64,000 nucleotides of DNA, from positions 496,001-560,000 of the forward strand of contig SRSI01000010.1 in NCBI GenBank assembly GCA_005656395.1, read 5' to 3'. A program made the position numbers and the translations under genes. Source of the stretch: Strongyloides papillosus (lineage: Eukaryota > Nematoda > Chromadorea > Rhabditida > Strongyloididae). Below are positions 1 through 10,845 of the stretch, piece by piece. Below the pieces are notes generated by a model. That model saw only the letters and a list, made by a program, of their open reading frames with translations. It was not told the origin of the DNA and searched no databases. Position 1 is the first letter of the stretch, and every line of letters starts with the position of its first letter.

Positions 1-969
1 TTTCCTCCAAGTTACAATAGGTATGTGAATATAACAACGGAAATTAGGCAAGGTCTAGCATGGTATATCAATAACATAGAAGCCACCAATGGGCTGCGAT
101 ATAATCAGGACCACGCGAGCATAGAGGTTTACACAGACGCATGTAATGTTAGTTATGGAGGAATAGTATATTTTCCTGATTACACTTCCCAAAGCGTCCA
201 AGGGTACTTTACGGACGACTTATTATCTAAACATATTAATGAGAAGGAACTAATGGCCTTATCCTTCACGTGCTTCGGGCTTTTGCAAAATACATATAAT
301 AAAATAGTTAACATTTACTGTGACAATACAACTACCCTAGCGTTGGTTCATAATAAAGGAAGTGTTAATAAAATATTTCTCTCATCGGAGACGGAAAAGC
401 TACTCGATTTCTTTTACGAGCACAGGCTATATATTAACTTATACCATATTCCAGGATCCTACAATCAGGTGGCAGATCGCCTTTCCCGAACAATGCCCGT
501 TACCCTACAAGGCCCAACAGAAGCAACTCTAACTATAAAGGCAAGAGAAGAAATTAAGGAATTTCTTTTAAATAAATTTAATGTAATAATTTCGGTGGAT
601 CTGTTTGCATCTTATGAAAATAAATTTTGTGATAAATTTGTAACGTTATTTGAAGATGACCGAGCGTTTAGAAGAAATGCCTACTCATTCAACTGGCAGG
701 GTTTAATTGATGAGGAAGTAATAGCATTTCCCCCATGTAATCTAGTACTCAGAGTACTGCGTAAAGCGGGTACCGACAAGTGCAATCTTTGGCTGGTAGC
801 CCTAATGTGGGAAAATCAAAATTATTTTCCAGTTTTAATATCCCAATTCGGGGACCCTATCCTACAATTATATGGTTCTAATATAGTTAACTTTCCAGAC
901 TGTGCAACTCCAATGAAGAACCGAAAGCACAAAGTGGGACTTTTCCGAATTTTCTTCAAGTCGCACTGA
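1..969 (+). CDS. DIRS RNase H / methyltransferase-like polyprotein, C-terminal part
   Basis: The frame is open from base 1, so the protein starts outside the window; the first in-window start-like codon is GTG at 25. Counting from that codon, the RNase H domain spans about residues 30-155. Its four acidic residues are visible: D38 in YTDAC, E75 in KELMAL, D100 in YCDN and D151 in VADRLS. It would remove the RNA strand during reverse transcription. Residues about 190-260 hold a VDLFAS segment followed by FPPCNL, matching the region after RNase H in DIRS elements that is often annotated as a Dam-like methyltransferase. The ORF stops 5 bp before the recombinase start. No internal stop or frameshift is seen. 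Confidence 0.85.
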   Translation, partial: FPPSYNRYVNITTEIRQGLAWYINNIEATNGLRYNQDHASIEVYTDACNVSYGGIVYFPDYTSQSVQGYFTDDLLSKHINEKELMALSFTCFGLLQNTYNKIVNIYCDNTTTLALVHNKGSVNKIFLSSETEKLLDFFYEHRLYINLYHIPGSYNQVADRLSRTMPVTLQGPTEATLTIKAREEIKEFLLNKFNVIISVDLFASYENKFCDKFVTLFEDDRAFRRNAYSFNWQGLIDEEVIAFPPCNLVLRVLRKAGTDKCNLWLVALMWENQNYFPVLISQFGDPILQLYGSNIVNFPDCATPMKNRKHKVGLFRIFFKSH

Positions 970-974
970 GTGAC

Positions 975-1898
975 ATGGATCCCGAAGTTTCACAATCCAT
1001 TCAACAATCTTACTCAGTTAACACTCAAAAATCCTATTCCACACATTTGAGAAATTACCTTAACTTCTGTAAAGAAAATGGAATAAAGGATAAACACTTC
1101 TCCTTTAAGAATCTCACCAAATATCTATCAAAGATAGCTACCAGTGCCGCTCCATCTACAGTTAATACAATAAAGAATTCACTAGTAGCCATAGCAAAGT
1201 TACGTAAGGTAACCTTCTCATCCCATGAAAAAACATTGCTAAGCAAACTCATAAAAGGGATCCAAGTGAATAACTACAATCATGATATTCAAAAATACAT
1301 GACATTTGACTTGGACATCATTCTGAGACATATTGAAAACAACCCAGCCTCAATGGAAATGTCTATCAAAGATTTAACGTTTACAACAATTACTCTGAGA
1401 TCCATTGTATCGCCACAAAGGATGAACGAGCTTGCTAGAATGTCTCTAGATCATATGACCCTCTCGGATGCATGGGCTAATTTCACAATCCCGGGAAGAT
1501 CAAAAAATTCTACAGCCACTCACAAATTCCACAGAATGCACATTCAAAAATATGCAAATCCGAGCCTATGCCCACTCACCGCCCTATCCTTGTACTTAAA
1601 GCGTACGGAGCCTATACGCACTTCTCAAAATCTGTGGATAAGTTACTTCAAGCCACACAAAAATGTCACTGGAACTACACTAGGAAGATGGATCTATAAT
1701 TACTACCTAACAGCTGGCTTAGATATAGGTAGACCACACAACATCAGGGGAGCTGCTGCATCAAAATACTATGAAATAGCAGGGTCTATTACAAATATGA
1801 TAGAAGCTATTAACTGGGCATCTGAACACTCCATCTTTAAGTTTTATCATAAGGAAATTGGGAATAATTTCGGTGCTACTGTTCTCTCCTACAAATAA
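975..1898 (+). CDS. DIRS tyrosine recombinase
   Basis: A 307-aa phage-integrase-family recombinase that would insert the circular cDNA copy of the element. The N-terminal half (about 1-100) is the SAM-like core-binding domain. The catalytic domain follows, with candidate active residues R149 (in QRMNEL), H255 and R258 (in PHNIRG), W281 and the nucleophile Y291 (in FKFYHK). The full R-H-R-H/W-Y set appears present, so the enzyme looks intact. The ATG at 975 is 5 bp after the preceding stop. The stop at 1896-1898 is immediately followed by the first copy of the 22-bp direct repeat. Confidence 0.88.
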   Translation: MDPEVSQSIQQSYSVNTQKSYSTHLRNYLNFCKENGIKDKHFSFKNLTKYLSKIATSAAPSTVNTIKNSLVAIAKLRKVTFSSHEKTLLSKLIKGIQVNNYNHDIQKYMTFDLDIILRHIENNPASMEMSIKDLTFTTITLRSIVSPQRMNELARMSLDHMTLSDAWANFTIPGRSKNSTATHKFHRMHIQKYANPSLCPLTALSLYLKRTEPIRTSQNLWISYFKPHKNVTGTTLGRWIYNYYLTAGLDIGRPHNIRGAAASKYYEIAGSITNMIEAINWASEHSIFKFYHKEIGNNFGATVLSYK

Positions 1899-2409
1899 GC
1901 AATCTCACTACGTTAGTATCGACATATAATTGATAATTATACCAGGGATATCGTAGATATCCTGCAAGTATAATTTATATTATATAAGATACTAACGTAT
2001 GTACCCACCCATCAAAATTTAATCCGAATTATTACTTATACTTAATTAATTATTGTAATATTATTAATTATCTATCACCCAGCTACTTGCTGATCAAATA
2101 CCATTAATATTTACTCTCTTATATCACCAGGTTACATGTACGAGTATATATAATTAATTATAATAAATCTTGTTGTGTTAAATTATTGTTCCCACACCTT
2201 ACGAGTACAGTATCACCTTATCACTTACAAAAATCTGATTAAATAGTGGCGCACCACCAAAACTGTACGGAATTCCGAAATTCCGTGCAAGAAAAGGACT
2301 AAATCCAAGGAAAAGACCGCGTTATGCAAAGCAATCTCACTACGTTAGTATCTTATATAATATAAATTATACTTGCAGGATATCTACGATATCCCTGGTA
2401 TAATTATCA
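1899..2409. repeat. DIRS internal complementary region and right terminal repeat
   Basis: A 22-bp direct repeat occurs at 1899-1920 and 2331-2352. A perfect 69-bp inverted repeat pairs 1931-1999 with 2341-2409. Within the left arm, 1909-1920 and 1988-1999 are themselves reverse complements, and 1946-1962 is a small palindrome (GGATATC-gta-GATATCC). A further hairpin lies at 2267-2286. In DIRS elements such a region is complementary to the element ends and templates closure of the cDNA circle. Which arm is the internal region and which is the right terminus is inferred. Confidence 0.8.
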
Positions 2410-2950
2410 ATAAAATACAGAAATAATTCTAGTCTCAAATCTAGGCGTAAAATTTTACAATGATAATATTTCCATTTTACAAATAACTTCAGCTTAGTAA
2501 AAGTTTTCGAATGAAGTGTGTATTGATGTGTGATTATAGAATTGAAACATAAAAAATATTGTAGAAATAAAAGACAAATTTTCTGTTAAATTCAACTAAT
2601 GGAAAAACTTAAAATGTTTCATAATTGTCCACTAGTTTCTATTATTTAAAAAAAGATATGGATTGAAAAGATATTTTATAACAATTTAAATGGTAATTGA
2701 TCAAGAACGCTATTGATAAAATTTAGTGGAATATTCACATTGGTGATAAAGTTTTAACATTTTAGTGTTAAAAACATGAAATCAACTACCGTAATTTCTA
2801 ACAGTAGTAAAAAAATCGATGTAAGTATGATAATGGACAAAATTTAAAAAGGAGAATCCTTATTAATTTTATATGTCATTGTCTTTTTCATTTATACATA
2901 AACAAACAAGTGCTATAACACAATTATAAAATTTTCGATATTTTTTACAG
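2410..2950. other. Junction between DIRS element and the next gene
   Basis: AT-rich DNA. A possible first coding exon, ATG AAA TCA ... ATC GAT followed by gtaagt, ends at 2831, but its phase does not fit the next recognised exon. It is therefore not joined to the gene below. Confidence 0.4.
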
Positions 2951-5058
2951 TTATGGTAAAAAGTATAGTGATATTAATCTTCTACATAAATCGTATCAAT
3001 TTGATTCTCTTGAAACGAAAAAATTTGAAATAATTTTTGAAATTGGAACAAAGTAATTGGTTTTGTGTTATTTTAAAAACTTACTGTTCTATGAGAATTC
3101 TTGTTATTCCTAGGAAGCAGTAATTTTGTCTCATTAATGACTGTACTTTTAACTCCTCCTACTATCAGTGGATCCATGGTAAGTTTTCGTAAAATGTTTT
3201 TTTTCTATTCTAAGACTGTGTCATAATATGCCCGTTCGCAAATGACTTCATAGTTATTAACAAATAATTGAAAACATTTTTCTATAATGTTTTCTAAATG
3301 ATACGTAAGCTGGATATAAATTAGTACTTAAATAATCAAAGAAAACTCATCTTAATTATAGATTCATTTCTGATACATAGATTATATCATCAAAGTACTT
3401 TCGGATCTTTATTGCTGTTGATGGGTCTTTTTTGTTGTTGTTTGTTTCAACAAAAAAAATGCCCAAATGAAACATAAGCGATAGTTTGTACTTGCACTTC
3501 TACTGACAAACAATGGATCTGATGAAAAGATTATTAATATAGAGAATAGAGATGAATTATGATGTTATTTTTTGAAAAAAGATATATTATTTTCTATTTC
3601 GAAGTAACTTTATATTGTTTATTGATGATTTTAGATGTAAGAATGTTTTTTCTAATTACAGTAGAAAACTTTTACATAATCACTATTTCTAAATAGATTT
3701 ATATATTACTTATACTTATTTTTTATTTCTTATAGGTTATTACTGAACATAAATTATTTAAATGTCCTTTGTGTAGTAGGTTTCTTTGTCCAACGGTTTG
3801 TGATGACTTTAGAAAAAATGATATAAACTATGAAAGAATTTGGTGGGTTTGTGAGGGGGCCGAATCTGGAAGCTGTCATTTTCCTTTAGGATTACAGATA
3901 GAAATTTTTATGACAAAAAGAGACTATGGGATGAGAGATTCTGGCGTTTGGCCAATGCCAAACTTCCATTTATTACCCAAAGAATATCATATATATTATC
4001 TAGATTATTTTGACAGTGACGGAAATTTTAATTTCGATAAGATACGAGAAGAAAATTTCGGTGATTTGATAAAAATACCTGAATCTTATTTATACCCAAA
4101 CGAAGGGGGTCCTATTACAAATGAATTTAGTATGGATATAAGAAATAGTGAAGTGTTAGAAGATCCAACAATCGAAGTCTTTCAAGATGGTTCTCTAGTA
4201 TCAGATGTGATGATAGAAGGAAATATATACACTCAAAGTACTGATGTTAAAGTACAAGCTGCTATAGCGATAAACAAAAATCTCCCAAAATTTTGTGATC
4301 AAATAAAGGATGACTCAATTAATTCACTAAAAAAATCACGTCCATACGCTGTAAAAAAACTATCTAAACGACAACTTCAAGATATCAAAAAGCATATTGT
4401 GAAAAAAAGGAAATTATGTAACGAAAATTGTAAAAAGTGGAATGAAATGACTTTGGATGAGCAAGAAGCATATTTGGAAGAACACGCTTTTTCAATCCAC
4501 TCTTCCATTTCATCAAATTCATCCAGAGCTTCATCATCAAGAACTTCTTCAACAAGTGAGTTTAATTTTACACTAAAAAATATTAACAAAAAATTATTAG
4601 GAACTGGATTATCTTCACAATCTTCTTCAAGCAGTAGAAACATTTCAGTGCCTCATTCCCCTAGAATGGTATCTCCAATAGAGTATTGTCAAAGTAATGA
4701 TATGGAAACCCAAGTTCCGAGAAAGACAAAAAACGATATGATACCAATGTTCGATGATCCGGTGTTAAACGATTTATTAAACGACAGTCTTGCTGTAGCG
4801 ATGACAGAAAGTAAAGAAATTGTTAATAAATCAAAAGCAGAAAATATTCAAGTTCCTACTAACATTACTAATAGATTGGATTTACCTATGGATGAACAAA
4901 CATTTCAAGAAAATACTTATACTTCTTATGGGAATGACGATATGAGACCAGACTTATCGTTATCTCAGAATATAGATACTACTCCAAATCACGATCTCCT
5001 TTCGCTAGATGATGTTGAAGATATACCATTAGATTTAGATTCAGATCTATTTTTCTAA
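2951..5058 (+). CDS. Uncharacterised Cys-rich/Ser-rich protein (5' exon unresolved)
   Basis: Three exons can be joined in frame: 2951-3052, 3121-3178 and 3736-5058, each with GT-AG borders. The first needs an upstream exon ending in phase 2 that I could not find. The encoded protein has a short hydrophobic segment, then a zinc-ribbon-like cluster at the start of the last exon (FKCPLC, PTVC, WVCEG, GSCHFP). A globular stretch of about 100 residues follows, then a Lys-rich segment, a Ser-rich low-complexity segment and an acidic tail ending DLDSDLFF. I do not recognise the family. The tail resembles transcriptional or adaptor acidic tails, but this is only compositional. AATAAA-type signals occur within 300 bp of the stop. 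Confidence 0.7.
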
Positions 5059-6171
5059 TGTTTATATATTCATTCATAATAACTTTTTTTTGTAATTTAT
5101 AGTGTTTTCTTATTTTAACCTGGAAATGTTTGTTTACTATGGAAATATCATAAATTATATATGAAATTGTTTGTTATATATTTTACTAGTATTTTGTTGA
5201 AGAAATTTTAAATGTAAAAATATTTTATAATGTACTTATTGTTGATAATAAAATGTATATAGAAAGGATTTTGTAAATATAGTATATTTTACAGAAAATC
5301 AAGATATGATTTGTTAATTTATTCTAAAATTAATAAAAGATGATAGTGGTATAATACAAAGATGAAGTATCAATTTTCCTTATTGTGAGTATTTCTATTT
5401 TTTCACGCTTTTTTAAATGAGGGGGAATTTTTAAAAGCATTTGATGGAAAGTATATACAATGATTATAGTTAGAATATTTATCTCTTGTTACAAGTTATC
5501 ATTCTTCCTACAAAACTTAAGTTTCAGATACTTCATTTACTTTAACAATTAGAAAGGAGTGAATCGTTAAGAAGGTTAGATAGAGATGAACAGTAACATA
5601 TATTAAAGGTACTTCTTAGTTTTCCACTCTATTCAACTTAATATTTGCTTATATCCCAAGTTTATATCTTTGTCTCATCTTAACAAAATGTCTTGTCTAA
5701 CAAGTCTTTTAGCTTATCTCTACATATACCTTTTATCTAGTGGTATGTGATTGCGCAAGATCTGGTACTACAGTTATGCATATTGAAACTTTCATTTTTC
5801 TTATTCCATTATTACAATAGGTACAATATATAAAATTTTATTGTACATATATTTTTATTATTTCCTATCACAGGAAGTTTATTAAAAGTTATCTTAAATT
5901 AGTTGGTATTGTTTTATGTTACTTTCTCATTACATCAAATATTATTTAGTTTTTTTATTCATTTCATTATAAGAGATAATGTTTGTGTTATTGTAAAGAT
6001 CTTTAGTTATTTTAATAAAACTTCTTACATATAGGTTTGGCATCAAATTTCTTTTGTTAATTTGTCACAGTAAGCTTTTAAATATCAACTTTCTACATAA
6101 CAATTATATTATTTTCATTTAACATAAAACGAAAAATTTTTTCTCTTCTTATACATACTAATCATATTTTT
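5059..6171. other. Intergenic AT-rich DNA
   Basis: Contains the 3' end signals of the upstream gene (AATAAA-like motifs near 5245 and 5330) and ends with a TTTTTAG acceptor-like site just before the LITAF start. Nothing else recognised. Confidence 0.5.
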
Positions 6172-6175
6172 AGGA

Positions 6176-6514
6176 ATGACACAAGAACGTTATACTTCAG
6201 TACCAGTACCAATCCATAGATCAGCTTCTCATACACCATCAATGTTGGTGAATGCTAAGAAGTATCTATCTGATAGGCCACAACTTCTTGATTGTCCAAG
6301 GTGCCGTTGTCATGGGGAAACAGAATTGACTTTCAAGATTGGCCTTTTTACATGGGTTTGCTTTTTTATAATTCTTATAGCTGGAGTCCTTATTTTACCT
6401 TTATTCTTTGTCTGGGTACCATTCTCAATAGAAACTTTTAAAGATGTTGAACATCATTGCGCTTCCTGTAAAGCTTACATTGGAACTTATAGAAGATTGG
6501 GAAAAAGTACATAA
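6176..6514 (+). CDS. LITAF-domain (SIMPLE-like) membrane protein
   Basis: A 112-aa single-exon protein with a complete LITAF domain. The first zinc knuckle is C40-P-R-C43, followed by a hydrophobic segment at about 55-82 that dips into the membrane, and the second knuckle is HHC95-ASC98 followed by the typical YIGTYRR ending. LITAF proteins are zinc-stabilised monotopic proteins on the cytosolic face of late endosomes and lysosomes, linked to ESCRT-dependent sorting. The start is the ATG two bases after TTTTTAG, a probable spliced-leader acceptor. The N-terminus is short and lacks a clear PPxY/PSAP motif. Confidence 0.9.
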   Translation: MTQERYTSVPVPIHRSASHTPSMLVNAKKYLSDRPQLLDCPRCRCHGETELTFKIGLFTWVCFFIILIAGVLILPLFFVWVPFSIETFKDVEHHCASCKAYIGTYRRLGKST

Positions 6515-8182
6515 TTTTTGATATTATGAAAAATTATTGGTTTTTTTTTATTTAAATTTTAAATAACGAACTTTTTTACATAAATTTTTTGTGATATTTA
6601 ATGTTGTTTAAAGAGTTCTAAAGGTTTCATAATAATTTTAAAAATTGAAGTTTCTTTTTAAAATAGTAATATTTTTTTATGTAAGTGACTTTCGTTATTC
6701 CTAGTAACACTCGTATATATTATCAATTTAATAGATTTAAAAGTATTTTTTTGTATTGATATAAATGTGGATTAGTCGAAAGACTTTAGCGATAAATAAA
6801 TATTTTGTCAAATCATGTTATCATCAAAAAGATAAAAGAGAAGTGGTAAGTTTAAATATAACATTTATGAATATATTAATCACGAAATAATTGTAATAAT
6901 TAATTATCATAATTCAACCTTGATAAGAAAATTGTTTGGTAACAAGATCAACTATATTGACTTGTCATAATATGTATGAAATGAATATAGAAAAATGCCA
7001 TGAAAGGGTGTCAACGTATATTTATTTTGAAAGTAGCAGAATTAAATCACGAAACTTGACATGTTTTATGTTGCGCAATTGTTAAAAGTTAGAAAAATAA
7101 TTATGAGTATATAAAAAATTTATCAAATAAAGAACGTACAACTATTTAAATAGTAGTCTATTCATTAATATATGAAATGGTAGAATAACTTTTTAAATTA
7201 CAATGATAAATAACACAATTTATTTATGTGTAAAAAATAAAGTTTATTTTGAATTGTCAATAAATTATTAAATTTTTATTTATAATTAAATCATTTCCTT
7301 ATCAAACTTTATAAAAATTAAGTACTAATGAAATTTTATACACATAAAAAAATATATTTGATAATAATTTTGTTACAATAAAAATGTTTGATGAAAATTT
7401 TATTTAAAGTTTCTTAGTTATCACAGTTTAACTTTAGTATAATGCAATCTAAAAAGGTTTAATTTGTCATTTGAATCAACTATCAAACAGCTCAATTAAA
7501 TATTTAAAATGAAACTCCACCTTTAGGTAAATGTAAGGTTTGTAAATTATAAGAAAAAAAAGATATGTATAATGTTGATTTTTGGATAGAATGAACTACC
7601 CATAAAAGGAGATATTAATTTCTATGATACAGGAAACGATCTAGACTTTAAAAAAAGCTCTCCTGGCTTTTAATTAAAAGAATAATAATAAAAAATTAAA
7701 AAAATTCCTACATATATTTCTTTAAATGTCTTTTTTTTCCGCGATCTTTCTACTAAATAAAGATACGTGGGAAAAGTTAGGTATATTTAATAAAATTGTT
7801 TAATTAAACATAAATTATATAATTGGTAATTTGTGTAATAATGAATTTTAGGTGATTTATATCTATCCCAATCTTAAATTACAATTATTATTTATTATTT
7901 TTAAAGTACATATTTATATATATTTGTAATGAATATTCTTCATCATTTAAAAATTTTATAAATTTTACCTTTATATGTTCTTTTCTTGTTATCATATTTA
8001 AGTTGATGTAATAAAAAGTTCTTTAATAAATTATATGAATATAAAATATATAATTTAACACTATATTTGTAGTACTAAAATTTTTTATTACTTAATAATA
8101 ATAACAATTTTTCAGAATCGTATTTGTGTAGTTCTTAGAGTAATAGCTTTGATTAAAAAATACATAGATATCTATTTTGAAA
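6515..8182. other. Long AT-rich intergenic region
   Basis: About 1.7 kb without a convincing ORF, RNA gene or repeat. Presumably the 3' UTR of the LITAF gene and the promoter of the TINAG-like gene. Confidence 0.5.
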
Positions 8183-9843
8183 ATGTATTATTTAATACAA
8201 AAAATAAAACTTCTACTCATTAGTATAATTTTTATATTCCCCTACTTATCGCTAATACATTCACGTGGATTTGATGGCATTCCAGGAGAGTATTGTTCGA
8301 TAAGAACGCCAACATGTTGTGAAAATCGTGATGACGACTGCACAGTACCGATTCTTGGAGATCATCTATGTTATTGTGATATGTTTTGTGATCGTGATCA
8401 AGATGGTAATGACTGTTGTCCTGACTTCAAAGCAGTTTGTAGAAGTCATGATACTTCATACTTATCAATATCTCATCATGGAGGTGCTTGTATAGATTCA
8501 AAAGGTCATTATTATAAAGAAAGTGATGTTTTAACAAACAATTGTCAGATATGGTAATATATTAATTATAATATTAGGTTCTATCATTTAACCAATAACT
8601 TGAAATTTTGACTTTGAAATATCAAGTTATGATTAATATTTATAATTTTTAGATATTAAACTTGATAATCTCGTTTTTATATATTTGTCTCTTTATAGTA
8701 CATGTATTAATGGAGCATGGAGCTGTAACCATGATAACGTTTGCCTAATTCAGGAAGATTTGTTTCATAAAGTTCAAATTGGAAGATATACTTGGCAACC
8801 CAAGAACTACTCAACATTATGGGGAAAAACGTTAGAACATGGAATTAAATATAAGTTAGGAACATTATTTCCAGAAAAATCAGTTCAAAACATGAATGAA
8901 ATTTTAATAAAACCTAGAGAACTACCAAATCAATTTGATTCAAGAGAAAAATGGGGAAATATGATTCATGGTATTGTTGATCAAGGTGATTGTGCAAGTT
9001 CTTGGGCTATATCAACAACAGGAGTTTCCTCAGATAGATTAGCCATAATAACAGATGGAAGAATAAATGCAAGATTATCACCACAACAATTGTTATCTTG
9101 TAATCAACACCGTCAAAAAGGTTGTGAAGGTGGATATTTAGATAGAGCTTGGTGGTACATAAGAAAGCTAGGGTACGTTTTTTTCCTATAAATTTCTATA
9201 TATTGAATAATAGTAAAAAATATTTTATATTTAAAATCAATTAATTTACTATTATAATTAAAATTATTAATTTTATAGAGTATTATCAGAAGAATGTTAT
9301 CCATATCGTAGTGGTTTTACACAACAACCTGAAACATGTCAAGTTTCTAAAAGTGCATTTATTGAAGGAAAAATAGATACATGTGTTGGGGACGAGAAAT
9401 CAGATGATGTTACAATATATAAGATGACACCACCATATAGAGTTGGAAAAAGAGAAGAAGATATAATGACAGAAATAATAACAAATGGACCTGTACAAGC
9501 AACATTTTTAGTTTATGAAGATTTTTTTATGTATTCAGGAGGTGTATATCAACATTTAGATTTAGCTAGAGAAAAAGGATATCAATATACAGGTAGTGGA
9601 TATCATTCAGTAAAGATTATTGGTTGGGGTGAAGATTTCACCACTGGAAGATTGGTGAAATATTGGCTTTGTGCAAATTCCTGGGGTGAAGAATGGGGAG
9701 AAAAAGGATATTTCAGAATATTAAGAGGAGAAAATCACTGTGAAATAGAAAGTTTCGTAATTGGAGCATGGGGAAAAGGAGCAAAGAGAAGAAGAAGATT
9801 TAAGATCAAGAAAATGAGAAAAAGGCGTTTCCGTCATTTTTAA
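8183..9843 (+). CDS. TINAG-like secreted protein, catalytically dead cathepsin B fold
   Basis: Exons 8183-8553, 8699-9172 and 9279-9843 join into 469 aa, close to vertebrate TINAGL1. The start is the ATG at 8183. A signal peptide (about 1-27) is followed by a somatomedin-B-like Cys cluster ([20 protein letters not shown]), a second Cys-rich segment after the first intron and a papain-fold C1A domain. The catalytic Cys is replaced: the motif reads DCASSWA where cathepsins have CGSCWA. The His ([11 protein letters not shown]) and Asn (ANSWGEEWG) positions are kept. This Cys-to-Ser change is characteristic of the TINAG family, basement-membrane or matrix proteins without protease activity. The C-terminus ends in a basic [15 protein letters not shown] tail. 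Confidence 0.92.
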
Positions 9844-10845
9844 TTTTGTTCGCTTATAGAAAATCTTTCTTATTGACAATAAAAAATAATTAGAAATAAA
9901 ATGTCATGTTACAAATTAAGAATATGAATAATAATATGTTAATGCGAGTTAAAATGACTTGAGAGCAATTTAAAAATGCTTATTGTTGTGACCAATTTTT
10001 TAACGCCATTTCGGTTGCTTGTTACAAATTTATAATGTTAAAAAAAACTATCTAACATCTTATTAAAAAAATATGACTAATTTTCTTTAATAAGTGAAAC
10101 AAATCACATTAGCAGATTGTCGTCATATAAGTAAAACGAATGTTTTAAGTTAAAACGTTGTGTCTTTATGAATAAAAATTATAATAGTTAATTCATCCAA
10201 TTAATGCATTCTTTTTTCTAATTTCTTGAAAATTTATATATTTTTAAATTAAAGGTTACCATATCTATTTTTTTTATATCTAAAACTAATTTGAATAAAA
10301 AATCTATCTCTATACATTAACATTTTGTTTCTTTGTAATTGTTTAAGAAAATTTATTTTGTCTAATTATTTAGACAATAAAATTTCTACAATTTCTTACA
10401 CATCAGAATGACTAAAAAAGTTTCAAGCAGCCAAAAAAGAGTTGTAATAAAAAATACATTTACTGTAAATTGTTAGTACATTTAAAACAAAACAACGAAA
10501 ATCAGATCATTGGAATTATTCAATTTCTAGCCTTTTTTGAAATGTTAAGAAAAGTGCCAACGATTTGATAGACAATAATATGGAAATAAATTACATAAAT
10601 CAATAATAAAGATAATATTGCAATTTTTAAGTTTAAAAAATAAAAAAGATAGTTATTGAATTATGAATCTTTAAATTAACAAAAAGAATACTACTTCCTA
10701 TGTCCAATGGTTTATACAAATTTTACTTCAACTTCAATTATTTTATATATGCAAAGAATAATCATTACCACGAACATTGGAGAAGTGTATTTCACTAAAT
10801 TTAAATTCTTTAAAACATTTTAAAATATTAATTCTGATTTAAGAA
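9844..10845. other. Intergenic AT-rich DNA
   Basis: Polyadenylation-like AATAAA motifs lie just after the TINAG-like stop. The rest is AT-rich and holds no recognised feature; it ends at an acceptor-like TTTAAG two bases before the helicase ATG. Confidence 0.5.

Larger units (their letters stand above)
1..2409 (+). mobile_element. DIRS-type tyrosine-recombinase retrotransposon, 3' part
   Basis: Two adjacent ORFs (RNase H plus methyltransferase-like region, then a tyrosine recombinase) are followed by a block of inverted and direct repeats. This is the layout of the DIRS order, which integrates by recombinase rather than DDE integrase. The reverse transcriptase domain and left terminal repeat lie outside the window. 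The right boundary is placed at the end of the 69-bp inverted repeat (2409); no target duplication is expected for this order. Both visible ORFs are intact, so the copy may be young. DIRS-like PAT elements are known from the nematode Panagrellus, but those have split direct repeats, whereas inverted arms are visible here. Confidence 0.85.

Noticed and set aside
2776..2831. Short ATG exon ending at gtaagt as first exon of the Cys/Ser-rich gene
   Set aside because: It ends in phase 0, whereas the next exon needs a phase-2 donor; not joined without transcript evidence.
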